Positions 34,115 through 44,728 of a stretch of DNA of 55,391 nt are shown one piece after another. Below the pieces are notes generated by a model. The model had not been told where the DNA came from, made no database searches, and worked only from the letters and a program-made list of their open reading frames with translations. Source of the stretch: Diphasiastrum complanatum (lineage: Eukaryota > Streptophyta > Lycopodiopsida > Lycopodiales > Lycopodiaceae); contig CM055097.1 in the NCBI GenBank assembly GCA_029204225.1, positions 74,174,973 through 74,230,363 on the forward strand, read 5' to 3'. A program made the position numbers and the translations under genes. Position 1 is the first letter of the stretch. The number at the start of each line of letters is the position of its first letter.

Positions 34115-35074
34115 CTTAGTAGATTCAAATCAAGCAAACAATCAGATTGGATCTAGATTTTTTAATCAAAAACTATCTCAGATAAGATCTACTAGATCTA
34201 TTCCACTTTTCAAGAATCTGATTCTATATCGTGAAAAAGATTTCGAAATTCAATCAATCAATACTTCTCAAAAATGATAAATTTCTCATAATCCAAATCA
34301 GAATATATCAGATTTGATCCAAATTTTGACAGACACTTGATCTAGAAAATCAGAACCTAAAAATAGTACTGACGAAGGTTCTCTAGGCTCGACGAAGATT
34401 CAACAGTGCTATTTTGAAAAAAAACTTTCTGATCAATTTTTTTGACAATTTCTAGGAAAATAACCTTCGCCGAACCCTCAGATGCAACATCTGACACAGA
34501 TAAAACTAAGGTAAACCCGGAAAAGGTTTCTGACATAAGAAAATACAGTTTCTGTAGTTTGGCGAGGGTAAAAATCAAGATTTTCTATGATCTGGACAAG
34601 AAGAATCTTCGTCGAACTCAAAAATAGTATTTTACTATAAATAGAATGTTTTGGAAACTCAGCGAAGGTTTTGGCAGAGGATCAAGAGTAATATAGGTAT
34701 TTTTGCAAAAAAGTGACTTTTTGGCAAAAATATGACAATATGACAACTGATCCTGTGGAAACCCTTCTATTTTTGGTATTATTCTTTGCCGACCTAGTAG
34801 TTGATAGATCTGAATCACACCAATCTTCACCCTTCAAACTAAAGGTTTTGTGGTAAAAAATGAAGGTGTCTGCAACTCGGCAAAGGTTTTTTGAAAGAGG
34901 GCAAAAAGTTATCAGCTCTGATGATGATTTTTGTCTCTTTTGGACCAAAATCTGGCAGATTTGACCGATTTTTGTTGTTTTTCTTTATATCTCAGATCCA
35001 AATGGATCTTAAAATTGGTGATTAGAATAGCTTTTTCAGTTCTACAATCAGATTAGATTTCAAACAAGCAAGAG
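34115..35074 (-). other. Leader of the minus gypsy, with a recurrent CGAAGGTT word
   Basis: No open frame of note. Between about 34370 and 34890 the word (C)GACGAAGGTT or a close variant recurs on both strands (near 34373, 34390, 34466, 34606, 34660 and 34878), spaced roughly 50-200 bp. It sits where the 5' untranslated leader or lost 5' LTR of the gypsy should be. No primer-binding site was found. Confidence 0.35.
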
Positions 35075-35486
35075 GTAGAACCATCTCCATCTAACTTCCA
35101 TCCACATCTATACGTGAAAACTAAAGAATTAGTGACATTTGTCACTTCACATGCATGCATTTCTACCTACTTTTACTAAGTGTCAAATATTCAACTAGAA
35201 TTGTACAAATCATCATGCATGTGTCCAATTCACTTTGCATGTCACTACGGATCACTTACAACCATTGCATGTGATATGCCACGAGTTTCTACAAGCATAT
35301 TATTGACATTTCTAAGTCTACATTCTATATGCAAGTTGTATATTACCAACTAGACTTGAAGAACCCATGTAACTCAATTTTCTTCTAGGCCAAATTTGGC
35401 ATTTACAATATGAAACAACAAACTCACATAGAAAAAACTTTGTGAAAAGCCTAAAGTCAAGATAGACAATTTTTCATTTTTCAACA
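35075..35486 (-). repeat. Truncated 3' LTR of the older copia (412 bp kept)
   Basis: Closely similar to 43570-43996 and to 45090-45519. It starts on the minus strand with TGTTGAAAAATG after the purine tract, but about 375 bp at the far end are missing; unrelated gypsy leader sequence begins at 35074. Confidence 0.8.
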
Positions 35487-35489
35487 CTC

Positions 35490-36589
35490 CTCCTAAAAAT
35501 AATCTATGTTGACTTGAACATGGATCTTGGGATTATTCCAATCTATGCTTGATGAAGGAATTTTTGCTCAAAGGTTTGGTGAGCAAATATGCAATACAAG
35601 ATGATATGTCGATGTGCTCCAAGTAGATTTCCCCTCCAATGAGCTTCTCTCTCATGAAGTGATGTGCAACCTCGATGTGTTTGCTCCTTGCATGAAATAT
35701 TGGATTATTGGCAAGGGCTTGTGCTGAAATATTGTCACACATGATCAACGGTAGATAGTCTTCCTTGATTATCTTTAGCTCCACTAGCAACCTTTTGATC
35801 CAAAGCACTTATTTTGTTGTAGTAGTAAGTGCCTTATATTCAGCTTCAGAAGATGAGAGTGGCAAAATCCGAGTCAGAATAGCCAACTATGGAAAGATCT
35901 TTCACTTCTATAACAAACCATAATCATAGGCTAAAGATATGTACCCCCCCCCCCCCCCCTTTTGGCCACTTTCCAATGATGAATAGTAGGATTTTGCATA
36001 GCTTGGCCTTAACTTATGAACACTAAAACTTACATCAAGCCTAGTAATGGTGAGCCAAATTAAGGAGCCTAAAAAGAGTGATGTCCACAAAAGATCTTTC
36101 ATCACCTTTGTTAGGGTCTTTTACAATTTTCTTTATAGGAGTATCAATAATCTTACGTACTAGCTCATCTTGATTGATTGTGACACCAACACAAGCAAGC
36201 TCCCTATGAAGATCTTTTACTCTCAGAACATAATTTGATGCACTCTCCTCACTTATTTGAAAACTTTGAAAAATCTGATTTCTAAGAGTGAGAATTCTAG
36301 AAGTGTTCTTAGCTTCATAGATGGACTTAAGTGCATCCCAAGCTTCTTTAGCAGTGGTGCAAGAACCTATTTCTCATAAAATCTCATTAGAGACATTCAT
36401 TTTAATGAAGTGTAGAGCCATTCTAGCTCTCTTCCTATACTTTGGTATTTCAAGTTGTGCTTGAGGATCCTCCTCAATATCAAGTACTATGTCCATAACA
36501 TCCTGGAGTATAAGAACTAACTCCATCCTAACCTTCCATATCAAATAATTGGATTACTTAGTCTTTCACTTGGTTCTAAGAGATATCCT
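35490..36589 (-). pseudogene. Copia gag fused by deletion to RT end and RNase H
   Basis: Minus strand: gag from the insertion site (LLEPSERLS, DVMDIVLDIEE, RARMALHFIKMNVSNEIL then a TGA, KEAWDALKSIYEAKNTSRIL, ASNYVLRVKDLHRELA). Near 36165 the text changes without a stop to IIDTPIKK and ERSFVDITLF, which belong to the RT connection, then after shifts to SLIWLTITRLDVSFSVHKL and the RNase H end (CDNISAQALANNPIFHARSKHIEVAHHF). Protease, integrase and most of RT are absent. A run of 16 C (35944-35959) interrupts the RNase H part. Confidence 0.8.
35944..35959. repeat. Run of 16 cytosines
   Basis: A pure poly-C run in otherwise AT-rich DNA, inside the RNase H region of the deleted copia. It probably arose by slippage and may vary between individuals or be a sequencing or assembly artefact. 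Confidence 0.9.
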
Positions 36590-37242
36590 TGTGAAAAATT
36601 GTCAACTAGTAGTATTTTCCTAACTTGAGATTTTGTAGGCCTATGGCCAAATAAAAGTTAGAGATAGGTTCATACATGTATGTAGAGGCCCAAAGTATGT
36701 GTACACTACTTTTGAGGTCACATTAATTAGAGGAGGTCGAGTGTGGAGCTCTTCTATTGGCTCATAATTTGGTGCATTCCTATTTGACCAAATTTCTAGG
36801 TATATGGGTGAATCCTATTAGACCCCAATTTTAGCCTATCATAAGACAAGTGGCCAAGAGGCACTATGGCTGCTATAAATAGCCATCTCCACGAGTATGT
36901 ACATATCTCATTTTCATTCTATTGAATGAATGTTATGCTCTTTGAAGGTCCATCTTCTTCTCTCTCACTTTTTTGTTCATATCTTGCATTCTAGCCACTA
37001 GAATTGTGATTTCTTTGTTGCTATGGCTTCACACGTGTGAAATGCAGGTTGTAGGCTCTGAAGTACGGACAGGGACAGCAAGTTTCTGTTTGTGGAAGCT
37101 TATGATCAGATTTTGATGTTTAGTTGATGTTTAGTATGCTTAACATCACAATTTCTATCATTTTTTCAATCTAGATGTGCATAACTTCCATGGCCAAGAT
37201 CTTTATGAAACTTTAGCATCTTTTGGATCTGAGTTTTTCACA
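36590..37242 (+). repeat. 5' LTR of the young copia
   Basis: Begins TGTGAAAAA and ends TTTTTCACA (9-bp inverted ends). A good TATA box, TATAAATA, is at 36874-36881. The perfect 14-bp palindrome TTCACACGTGTGAA (37028-37041), with a CACGTG G-box core, lies about 150 bp downstream of the TATA, in the likely transcribed part. Confidence 0.95.
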
Positions 37243-37254
37243 TGGTATCAGAGC
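37243..37254 (+). other. Primer-binding site (tRNA-iMet type)
   Basis: TGGTATCAGAGC directly follows the LTR end, the standard initiator-Met primer site of plant copia elements. Confidence 0.95.
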
Positions 37255-37851
37255 ATTAGGCGGCCAAATGTGCAGGTTTTGCCAGATTTAGAAGAGATTT
37301 GTGGGCGAGTTTGCTTTTGTAGCATTCCAATCAAGTTTCTAGCTAAAAATCTTGTTGATTTATGTGTAGAAATTGGATCTTTGTGATCAAAACATCATTT
37401 GTATGCATTTCAATTGAAGTAGGGCGAATTCCCTCTGTACTTATCAGAATAAGGAGACAAAAATTGTTTTGGAAAGAGGGAGATGCAAGATCCAACAAGA
37501 TCCTATTAGTTTTCCATTCTAGCATATAGTTTTTTGATTCAATTTCTTGCTTCTTCATGTCAAAAACTTCAAAATTGATGTAACCCTCTGATTTTCAGTT
37601 TGCTGAATGATTCAAGAGTGTATTTCAATCTTAGGAGTGAGGGAAAAGCAAGTATATTGAGGTTTGGTCTTGGTTTGATCAAGAAATCATAAAACTAGTG
37701 GCTAAAATTAAGGAAAAAGTGAGGAAAAGAGAGAAAAAGTAAGGTTTTAGGTTCCAAATCTTTGTGATTTCTTCTTGTGTTTCATTTGTTGATTCAAGAG
37801 AGTGCTTAGTGCATTGGAACAGGTCAAAGATCAGAGATCAATCATTGCAAC

Positions 37852-40800
37852 ATGGCTACAAATGGAGGCTACATGTTGGAAAGCAATGATAGGCTTACCT
37901 CCCTCAACTATTCTACTTGGAAAGTAAGGATGGAGTCTTTGCTTGAGATGAATGAGTTGATGGATATTGTTGTAGGTGTGGAGGAGAGACCTTTGGCACC
38001 TCAAGAACAATTGAGGTATGACAAGAGGGCAAAGAAAGCCCTTCACATGATCAAGATGAATGTGACAAATGAGCTTATCAAAGAGGTTGGTAAGTGCACA
38101 TCATCTAGTGAAGCTTGGGAAGCCTTGAAGAAGGTTTATGAATCCAAGTCTACTTCTAGAGTGTTGACTTTAAGAAGGCAAATCTTTTCTTGTATGCAAA
38201 AGAAGAGTGAGAATGGACATGCTTTTGTTTTGAGAGTTAAAGCATTGAATGATGAGTTAGCATGCATTAATGATGGCATAAATAATGAGGAGCTTGTTCA
38301 AGTGATTCTCAATGGCTTGTTGGATGATCATGCTAATCTTGTTCAAAGTTATGCTATCCAAAAATGTTTACCAAGTGTTGGAGACTTGCAAGAGGTCTTG
38401 TTGGCTGAAGAATTCAGGTTGCAAGCAAGAGTGGGAGCATCTTCTACATCTCAAGGAGGAGAAGAGGAGGCAATGTTCTCTAAAGGCAAGTTCAAGGGCA
38501 AAGGTAAAAGCAATTGGTCTAAAGGGCAAGACCAAGGTGAGCACTCTACTTTTGGCAAAAAGAAGGATAGATCTAAGCTAAAATGTTTCTATTGTGGAGT
38601 CAAAGGGCATTTTGCTAGTGATTGTTTTAAGAAAAAGAGGGATCAAGGGGAAAAGCAAACCAATCTAACTATTGATGAGGGTGGGGATGAGCTTCTTTCA
38701 AATGATGCTTTTGTTATGTCATCTTGCTTGTTGGCTAATCATGGAGACATTGATCCTTGGTGGATTGATAGTGGAGCCACTTCTCATATGACATATCATA
38801 AAGAGTATTTTTCATCTTTAATGGCATTTGATGGTGATAGGAAGGTAATCTATACCGCAAATGATGGTGAGTGTGCAATCAAGGGGATTGGCACAATTCC
38901 TATTTCACTTTCTACAAATAGGAATATAGAATTGAAAGATGTTTTGCTCATTCCATCCATTACCAAGAACTTACTTAGTGTAAGCCAAATGCTTGACAAA
39001 GGATTCAAAGTTGAGTTTGATGGTGATGCTTGCTTGATCAAAAAGGGGTGTAGTATCATTGCAAAAGGGAAAAGGCAAGGGAAATTGTTCAAGCTTGATG
39101 CATGTGTTGTTGCTAACCAAGTTGGATGCATGGCAAATGAACAAATGTCAATTCAAGAGGTATGGCATAAAAGGATGGGACATCTCAACTACAAGGCCTT
39201 GGAGGTAATAGCCAAAAAGGAGGTAGTAAGGGGACTTCCCAAGTCTCTTACTTGCTTGAATCATGTTTGTGAAGAATGTGCTTTGTCTAAATCACATAGA
39301 TTGCCATATACTAGATCTATATCTAGATCTAAGATGCCTTTTTCTCTCTTGCATTCGGATATTCATGGTGTTACTACAATTAGCAATGGAGGTGCTAAGA
39401 TGTATGTAACTTTCATTGATGATTTTAGTAGATTTTGTTGGGTTTATCTACTAAAGAGCAAGGATGAGGTGTTTGATGTGTTTGTCAAGTTCAAAGTTGC
39501 TATTGAGACTCAATTTACAACCAAAATCAAATGCTTGAGGAGCGACAATGGTGGTGAATACATTTCTAACAAATTCAAAGCCTTTTGCGATGAGCATGGG
39601 ATCAAGAGGGAGTACACATGTCCAAGAACACCACAACAAAATGGAGTGGCCGAGAGGAAGAATAGAACCTTGTGTGAGAGTGCAAAGGCAATGAGATTGA
39701 ATGCTAATCTTCCTAAACCTTTTTGGAGTGATGCTTTGTTGTGTGCAAATTTCCTATGCAATAGATGGCCAAGTGTTGTATTGGAAGGAAAAACCCCTTT
39801 TGAAGCTTTGTTTGGTACGAAGCCTAATGTCAAGTTTCTAAGAACTTTTGGATGCATTTGCTACTTCAACATTACTCTTGATGATAGAACTAAGGAGGAT
39901 CCATCTTCAAGAAAGGGCATTTTTGTTGGTTATAGTGAAGTAAGCAAAGCATATAGGATTTATGTTCCTTCAATCAAGAAAGTGTTCACAAGTAGGGATG
40001 TCATTTTTGATGAAGGTAACATTCCAAAAGTTGTTTCAAGTGATGATGGTGTTGTTGCAACTAATGTGCTTGATGACAATGGAGTTGATGACACATTGGA
40101 TGTGGATGTTGAAGAAGCCTCTTCAAGTCAAATTCCAAGGAGAACTCCAAGGCATAAAGTGAAACCCTCAAGGCTCACTTATGATGGCAAAGGTAAGCAA
40201 GTGGTGGATGGATCCAACTATGCTTTCCTAACTTCTTTTGATGTACCTTCATGTGTAGATGAAGCAAGGCAAGAAGAGGAATGGATCCAAGCAATGGATC
40301 TTGAGTTTGAAGCACTTATGAAGAACAACACATGGAGATTGGTGGAGCTTCCAAAGGGCAAAAGTGCAATTGGATGCAAATGGATCTTCAAGGTAAAGAC
40401 AAATCAAGATGGATCTATCAACAAGTTGAAGGCAAGGTTGGTGGCTAAAGGTTATGCTCAAGAGCATGGCATTGACTATGAGGAAACCTTTGCACCCGTG
40501 GCAAAGATGGTGAGCATAAGAGTAATCATTTCCCTTGCAACTCTTTATGGATGGGATCTTTGGCAATTAGACATTTCTAATGCTTTCTTGAATGGTGATC
40601 TTGAAGAGGAAGTCTACATGGAGCAACCCGAGAGCTATGTTTCTCATAGCAAGCCTAATCATGTGTGTTTTCTACAAAAAAGTTTGTATGGTCTTAAGCA
40701 AGCACCAAGGAGTTGGTATGCTAGGCTTAACTCTTTTCTACTTTCTCAAAACTTCACTATGAGTGAGTATGATCATTCACTTTACTTTAGAATTAGTGCT

Positions 40801-41802
40801 AATGATGTTACAATCCTTCTAATTTATGTGGATGACATTATTTTAAGTGGAGGGAACAAGGAAGATATAGAAGATATCAAGAAAGCACTAAAAAAGGAAT
40901 TTGAAGTGCATGATCTTGGTCTTTTGAGCTATATCTTAGGAATAGAAGTAATTAGAACTTCTCAAATCACTTTTATTTCACAAGAGAAGTATGCTATTTC
41001 TATTCTCAATAGATTTCATATGGTAGATGCAAATCCTATTGATACACCTATGGAATCACATGTAAAGCTAACTATAAGAGGTAATGAAAGATCCTTCGAG
41101 GACATTACTCTCTATAGGAAGCTAATAGGTTCTCTTATATATCTAACCATCACAAGACCTGATTTATCTTATTGTGTTGGTAGATTAAGCCAATTCATGC
41201 AAGATCCTAGCATAGAACATTGGAAACTAGGAAAGAGGATCTTGAGATACATCTCGGGAACAAAAGATTTTGGCATTGTTTATAGAGGCTCATCACCTAA
41301 CTTATTTGGTTTTTCAGATTCAGATTTTGCAGGAGACCTTATGGATAGAAAATCCATAAATGCACATGCTATTTTCATAGGTGATGGAGCTATCTCATGG
41401 ATGTCGAAGAAACAAGCAACTATATCACTTTCTTCTAGTGAGGCCGAGTACAAAGCTTTGACATCATGCACAAAGGAGATGGTGTGGATCAAGAGGATGA
41501 TTATGGAGCTTCATTTGCTGGATTTTTCAGAGAGTCCAATCATCTTTTGTGACAACCTTTCAGCCCAAAGTCTAGCAAGCAATCCGGTTTTCCATGCAAG
41601 GAGCAAACATATCGAGGTGGCTTACCATTTTGTGAGAGAACAAGTGTTGGCAAAAGAGATCAAGCTTGAACATGTCCCATCAAAGGAATGTGTGGCTGAT
41701 ATCTTTACCAAAGCATTGGGAAAGGACTTATTTTTCAAGCATAGAACAAGTCTTGGTGTACTTTCTAAATCTATGCTAAAACTAGTTGAAGAGGGAGTGT
41801 GA
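37852..41802 (+). CDS. gag-pol: Intact copia gag-pol polyprotein (1316 residues)
   Basis: Starts at the first ATG of the family-typical gag beginning (MATNGGYMLESND). Gag occupies about residues 1-290 with a CCHC knuckle CFYCGVKGHFASDC at about 245. The protease site WWIDSGATSHMT places the catalytic Asp at 306. GAG-pre-integrase and the integrase zinc domain start near 437 (WHKRMGHLNYK ... CEECALSK). The integrase triad is Asp503, Asp565 and Glu601, with the typical 35-residue spacing between the last two. RT shows KARLVAKGYAQ, LDISNAFLNGDL, LYGLKQAPRSWY and YVDD at 992-995. RNase H has SDSDFAGD, SSSEAEYKAL and HARSKHIEVAYHF. There is no stop or frameshift between gag and pol, as is usual for plant copia. 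Product: virus-like particle capsid and enzymes for reverse transcription and integration. Confidence 0.97.
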   Translation: MATNGGYMLESNDRLTSLNYSTWKVRMESLLEMNELMDIVVGVEERPLAPQEQLRYDKRAKKALHMIKMNVTNELIKEVGKCTSSSEAWEALKKVYESKSTSRVLTLRRQIFSCMQKKSENGHAFVLRVKALNDELACINDGINNEELVQVILNGLLDDHANLVQSYAIQKCLPSVGDLQEVLLAEEFRLQARVGASSTSQGGEEEAMFSKGKFKGKGKSNWSKGQDQGEHSTFGKKKDRSKLKCFYCGVKGHFASDCFKKKRDQGEKQTNLTIDEGGDELLSNDAFVMSSCLLANHGDIDPWWIDSGATSHMTYHKEYFSSLMAFDGDRKVIYTANDGECAIKGIGTIPISLSTNRNIELKDVLLIPSITKNLLSVSQMLDKGFKVEFDGDACLIKKGCSIIAKGKRQGKLFKLDACVVANQVGCMANEQMSIQEVWHKRMGHLNYKALEVIAKKEVVRGLPKSLTCLNHVCEECALSKSHRLPYTRSISRSKMPFSLLHSDIHGVTTISNGGAKMYVTFIDDFSRFCWVYLLKSKDEVFDVFVKFKVAIETQFTTKIKCLRSDNGGEYISNKFKAFCDEHGIKREYTCPRTPQQNGVAERKNRTLCESAKAMRLNANLPKPFWSDALLCANFLCNRWPSVVLEGKTPFEALFGTKPNVKFLRTFGCICYFNITLDDRTKEDPSSRKGIFVGYSEVSKAYRIYVPSIKKVFTSRDVIFDEGNIPKVVSSDDGVVATNVLDDNGVDDTLDVDVEEASSSQIPRRTPRHKVKPSRLTYDGKGKQVVDGSNYAFLTSFDVPSCVDEARQEEEWIQAMDLEFEALMKNNTWRLVELPKGKSAIGCKWIFKVKTNQDGSINKLKARLVAKGYAQEHGIDYEETFAPVAKMVSIRVIISLATLYGWDLWQLDISNAFLNGDLEEEVYMEQPESYVSHSKPNHVCFLQKSLYGLKQAPRSWYARLNSFLLSQNFTMSEYDHSLYFRISANDVTILLIYVDDIILSGGNKEDIEDIKKALKKEFEVHDLGLLSYILGIEVIRTSQITFISQEKYAISILNRFHMVDANPIDTPMESHVKLTIRGNERSFEDITLYRKLIGSLIYLTITRPDLSYCVGRLSQFMQDPSIEHWKLGKRILRYISGTKDFGIVYRGSSPNLFGFSDSDFAGDLMDRKSINAHAIFIGDGAISWMSKKQATISLSSSEAEYKALTSCTKEMVWIKRMIMELHLLDFSESPIIFCDNLSAQSLASNPVFHARSKHIEVAYHFVREQVLAKEIKLEHVPSKECVADIFTKALGKDLFFKHRTSLGVLSKSMLKLVEEGV
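41788..41797 (+). other. Polypurine tract of the young copia
   Basis: GAAGAGGGAG immediately before TGTGAAAAA of the 3' LTR. It overlaps the last codons of the polyprotein. Confidence 0.85.
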
Positions 41803-42450
41803 AAAATTGTCAACTAGTAGTATTTTCCTAACTTGAGATTTTGTAGGCCTATGGCCAAATAAAAGTTAGAGATAGGTTCATACATGTATGTAGAGGCCCA
41901 AAGTATGTGTACACTACTTTTGAGGTCACATTAATTAGAGGAGGTCGAGTGTGGAGCTCTTCTATTGGCTCATAATTTGGTGCATTCCTATTTGACCAAA
42001 TTTCTAGGTATATGGGTGAATCCTATTGGACCCCAATTTTAGCCTATCATAAGACAAGTGGCCAAGAGGCACTATGGCTGCTATAAATAGCCATCTCCAC
42101 GAGTATGTACATATCTCATTTTCATTCTATTGAATGAATGTTATGCTCTTTGAAGGTCCATCTTCTTCTCTCTCACTTTTTTGTTCATATCTTGCATTCT
42201 AGCCACTAGAATTGTGATTTCTTTGTTGCTATGGCTTCACACGTGTGAAATGCAGGTTGTAGGCTCTGAAGTACGGACAGGGACAGCAAGTTTCTGTTTG
42301 TGGAAGCTTATGATCAGATTTTGATGTTTAGTTGATGTTTAGTATGCTTAACATCACAATTTCTATCATTTTTTCAATCTAGATGTGCATAACTTCCATG
42401 GCCAAGATCTTTATGAAACTTTAGCATCTTTTGGATCTGAGTTTTTCACA
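41798..42450 (+). repeat. 3' LTR of the young copia
   Basis: 653 bp, same ends as the 5' LTR and one difference seen. The G-box palindrome is at 42236-42249. The target-duplication copy ATCCT follows at 42451. Confidence 0.95.
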
Positions 42451-43207
42451 ATCCTCCTACAGGTGCCATATTTTAAAGACTTCTTGCTATTGGACAATTA
42501 TGTGTTTGAGCTTGTTCCAATCAAACTAGATGTTGCTACTCTCTTTCACTATAGGGATTTTCAAGATTGTGCTACCAATCCTATGTGAAAAACTTGCAAT
42601 TGTATTTGAGATAGATCTCAAATATTCCACAAAACAAGATTATCTAGATCACTCAAAATGGACCGAGGAACAAAGACAAGTTTGGATTCTACTTTTGGCA
42701 CATGTTAGATGCTACAAAAGAAAACACTAATGATTCAAAGAAGTCTCAAAATGGTTCAATAACACCAAACTTTGTCTTGATCTTCAGTTTCTTGTGTTGA
42801 ATACTCAAAACAATGCATTATAAATCAAGCTAAATTGAATCAAATCAAAAAGTGGTCACTCGGATTTTGGACCTCTCCCTACCCTCTTCAAAAGCTTATA
42901 ACTCTTGATAGACACATCAAATTGATTTGGCATCAATTACAATGGAAAGTAACATTAATATCTTTGGACCAATTATGAAGGAATTAAAGAGGTCTGAAAA
43001 TTTTCTGATTTTCACACGTGCAGAATTCCAGAATTTCGTACAATGTCAATTTTGATCTGAAAATCTAGTTTCTATCCTCTTTGATCCAAACACTTTTCAA
43101 AAAGAGTAAAAAAAAGTGATAAACTGCTTTTTTGCTTGAATTGGGCTCACAAATTCTTGAACAATCAAAGATAATAGCATGCAAAGCTATATTTGGCTCT
43201 GATATCA
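42451..43207 (-). other. Leader and gag start codon of the older copia
   Basis: The minus-strand ATG at 42469-42467 starts MAPVGGY..., whose continuation is across the young insertion at 36589. The leader from 43195 to 42470 has no gene. At the right end, TGATATCAGAGC (minus, 43207-43196) is a one-base variant of the initiator-Met primer site. Confidence 0.75.
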
Positions 43208-43996
43208 TGATAAAATTCCAGCAAGCTCACACGTGTGGAGAATGATCCTCAAGTGTGAGTGATCTTGTTAAGCTTTGTGTTTAGCACATAAATTGATTCT
43301 AGAATGGATTCCAAGATCTAGTACAAAATTTTATGGCTAAATCACAATCTAGCATGCTAAGAATTGAAGAATGATTGCTTTGAAAGACAAGAGAGAAAAA
43401 GTACAAGAATTTAATGCATTAACATAAGCCTCTAGTCAAGTTAGAGAGAGAGAAAGAGAGAGCAAAATTCAAGCAAATGATAGTGTAGATCCAAAATAAC
43501 ATGGAGTAGCTTCAAAGCTTGGTGCTTCATAAAAAATTATGAGAATGTCTACACATATTTATGGAGTTTGAGGTAGCTCGACGTAGAACCATCTCCATCT
43601 AACTTCCATCCACATCTATAAGTGAAAACTAGAGAATTAGTGACATTTGTCACTTCACATGCATGCATTTCTACCTACTTTTACCAAGTGTCAAATATTC
43701 AAGTAGAATTGTACATGCATGTGTCCAATTCACTTTGTGCATGCCTTGCATGTCACCATGGATCACTTACAACCATTGCATGTGATATGCCATGAGTTTC
43801 TACAAGCATATTGTTGATATTTCTAAGTCTACATTCTATATGAAAGTTGTATATTACCAACTAGACTTGAAAAACCCATGTAGCTCGAGTTTCTTCTAGG
43901 CCAAATTTGGCATTTACAATATGAAACAACAAACTCACATAGAAAAACTTTGTGAAAAGCCTAAAGTCAAGACAGATGATTTTTCATTTTTCAACA
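43208..43996 (-). repeat. 5' LTR of the older copia (789 bp)
   Basis: Minus strand TGTTGAAAAATG...TTTTATCA. Similar along its length to the solo LTR at 44729-45519. Carries CACACGTGTG at 43228-43237. Right of it, copia gag sequence of a different element begins at once, so this element landed in another copia. Confidence 0.85.
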
Positions 43997-44081
43997 ATTC
44001 CATCCTCACCTTCCATGTAGAGTAGTTGGATGAGGTAAGCTTGTCATTGCCTTCCAGCATGAATCCACTCATTGTAGCCAT
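43997..44081 (-). pseudogene. gag: Start of another copia gag, 28 codons
   Basis: Minus-strand ATG at 44081 followed by SGFMLEGNDKLTSSNYSTW, the gag start of the same family as the fragment at 17455-18560. It is cut by the LTR ending at 43996. The rest of that copy is not in place on the other side. Confidence 0.75.
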
Positions 44082-44434
44082 GTTGCAATGACATGATATT
44101 TCTCTTTGTGATATCACATATTTCTATATCTATTCAAAAATGACAATTTATACTTAGGAATGAGGATATGTGCTAGACAACTGTATATTTTGAAGAGGCC
44201 TACACCATTTTTTTGAGTATAGTTGTCAAGGACCTACCTTTTACTTAAAGTCATGACATCCTGAAATGAAACGACCCTTGGATACGAAGCGACTGAATTC
44301 GGATACAAATTACATACTTGTAACTTATATGATATTTAGAATTTGTAAATGGAGTGATGCACCAGGAATTCCTATCGGTGTGTTTATTTGCTCTGTAGGT
44401 TATAAAACTAGACACTCTTCATTCTCACATTACC

Positions 44435-44436
<2 letters not shown>

Positions 44437-44487
<51 letters not shown>

Positions 44488-44527
44488 AGGGAGGGAGGGA
44501 GGGAGGGAGGGAGGGAGGGAGGGAGGG

Positions 44528-44609
<82 letters not shown>
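44437..44609. repeat. Compound microsatellite (GA)n(GGGA)n(GA)n
   Basis: About 44 bp of GA, about 48 bp of GGGA, then about 80 bp of GA with one C interruption at 44530. It lies just downstream of the TATA-like element of the gypsy LTR. Confidence 0.95.
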
Positions 44610-44611
<2 letters not shown>

Positions 44612-44728
44612 ACTGTATGTTTGAGATTGAAGAAGTGAATAGAGTGTTCACGGTTATTTCCTTTAATCTCTGTTCTCCGCAGTGTTGAGTGTGAGTGATT
44701 TCGAATCTACTAGCAATCTTGTATGCAT

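Larger units (their letters stand above)
28099..35074 (-). mobile_element. Ty3/gypsy element, minus strand, decayed, 5' LTR missing
   Basis: Right to left: leader (about 35074-34115), gag, zinc knuckles, protease, RT, RNase H and integrase zinc domain. An unrelated open frame follows in place of the integrase core, then a G-rich purine tract and a 3' LTR beginning TGTTGGAGGG at 29302. Frameshifts interrupt gag near its start and RT near 31200. No 5' LTR was found; the leader abuts a truncated copia LTR at about 35075. Confidence 0.7.
36590..42450 (+). mobile_element. Complete, young Ty1/copia retrotransposon
   Basis: Two 653-bp LTRs (36590-37242 and 41798-42450), direct target duplication ATCCT at 36585-36589 and 42451-42455, a primer-binding site complementary to initiator tRNA-Met right after the 5' LTR, a purine tract before the 3' LTR, and one uninterrupted 1316-residue gag-pol frame. 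Comparing the LTRs by eye I find one difference (an A/G in the CCTATT(A/G)GACC segment). Every part needed for autonomous retrotransposition is visible. It sits in the gag start of an older copia on the opposite strand. Confidence 0.97.
35075..43996 (-). mobile_element. Older Ty1/copia element, minus strand, internally deleted and split
   Basis: The 5' LTR is 43996-43208, primer-binding site 43207-43196, leader to 42470, gag ATG at 42469. After 19 coding bases the young copia element (36590-42450) is inserted. Gag resumes at 36589, is joined near 36165 to the end of RT, passes through RNase H and ends at a purine tract (35500-35487) before a truncated 3' LTR (35486-35075). About 2.5-3 kb of pol is missing, so it is a non-autonomous deletion derivative. 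Confidence 0.8.

Noticed and set aside
44266-44688. 140-codon Arg/Glu repeat open frame
   Set aside because: Translation of the GA/GGGA microsatellite within an LTR; no coding context.
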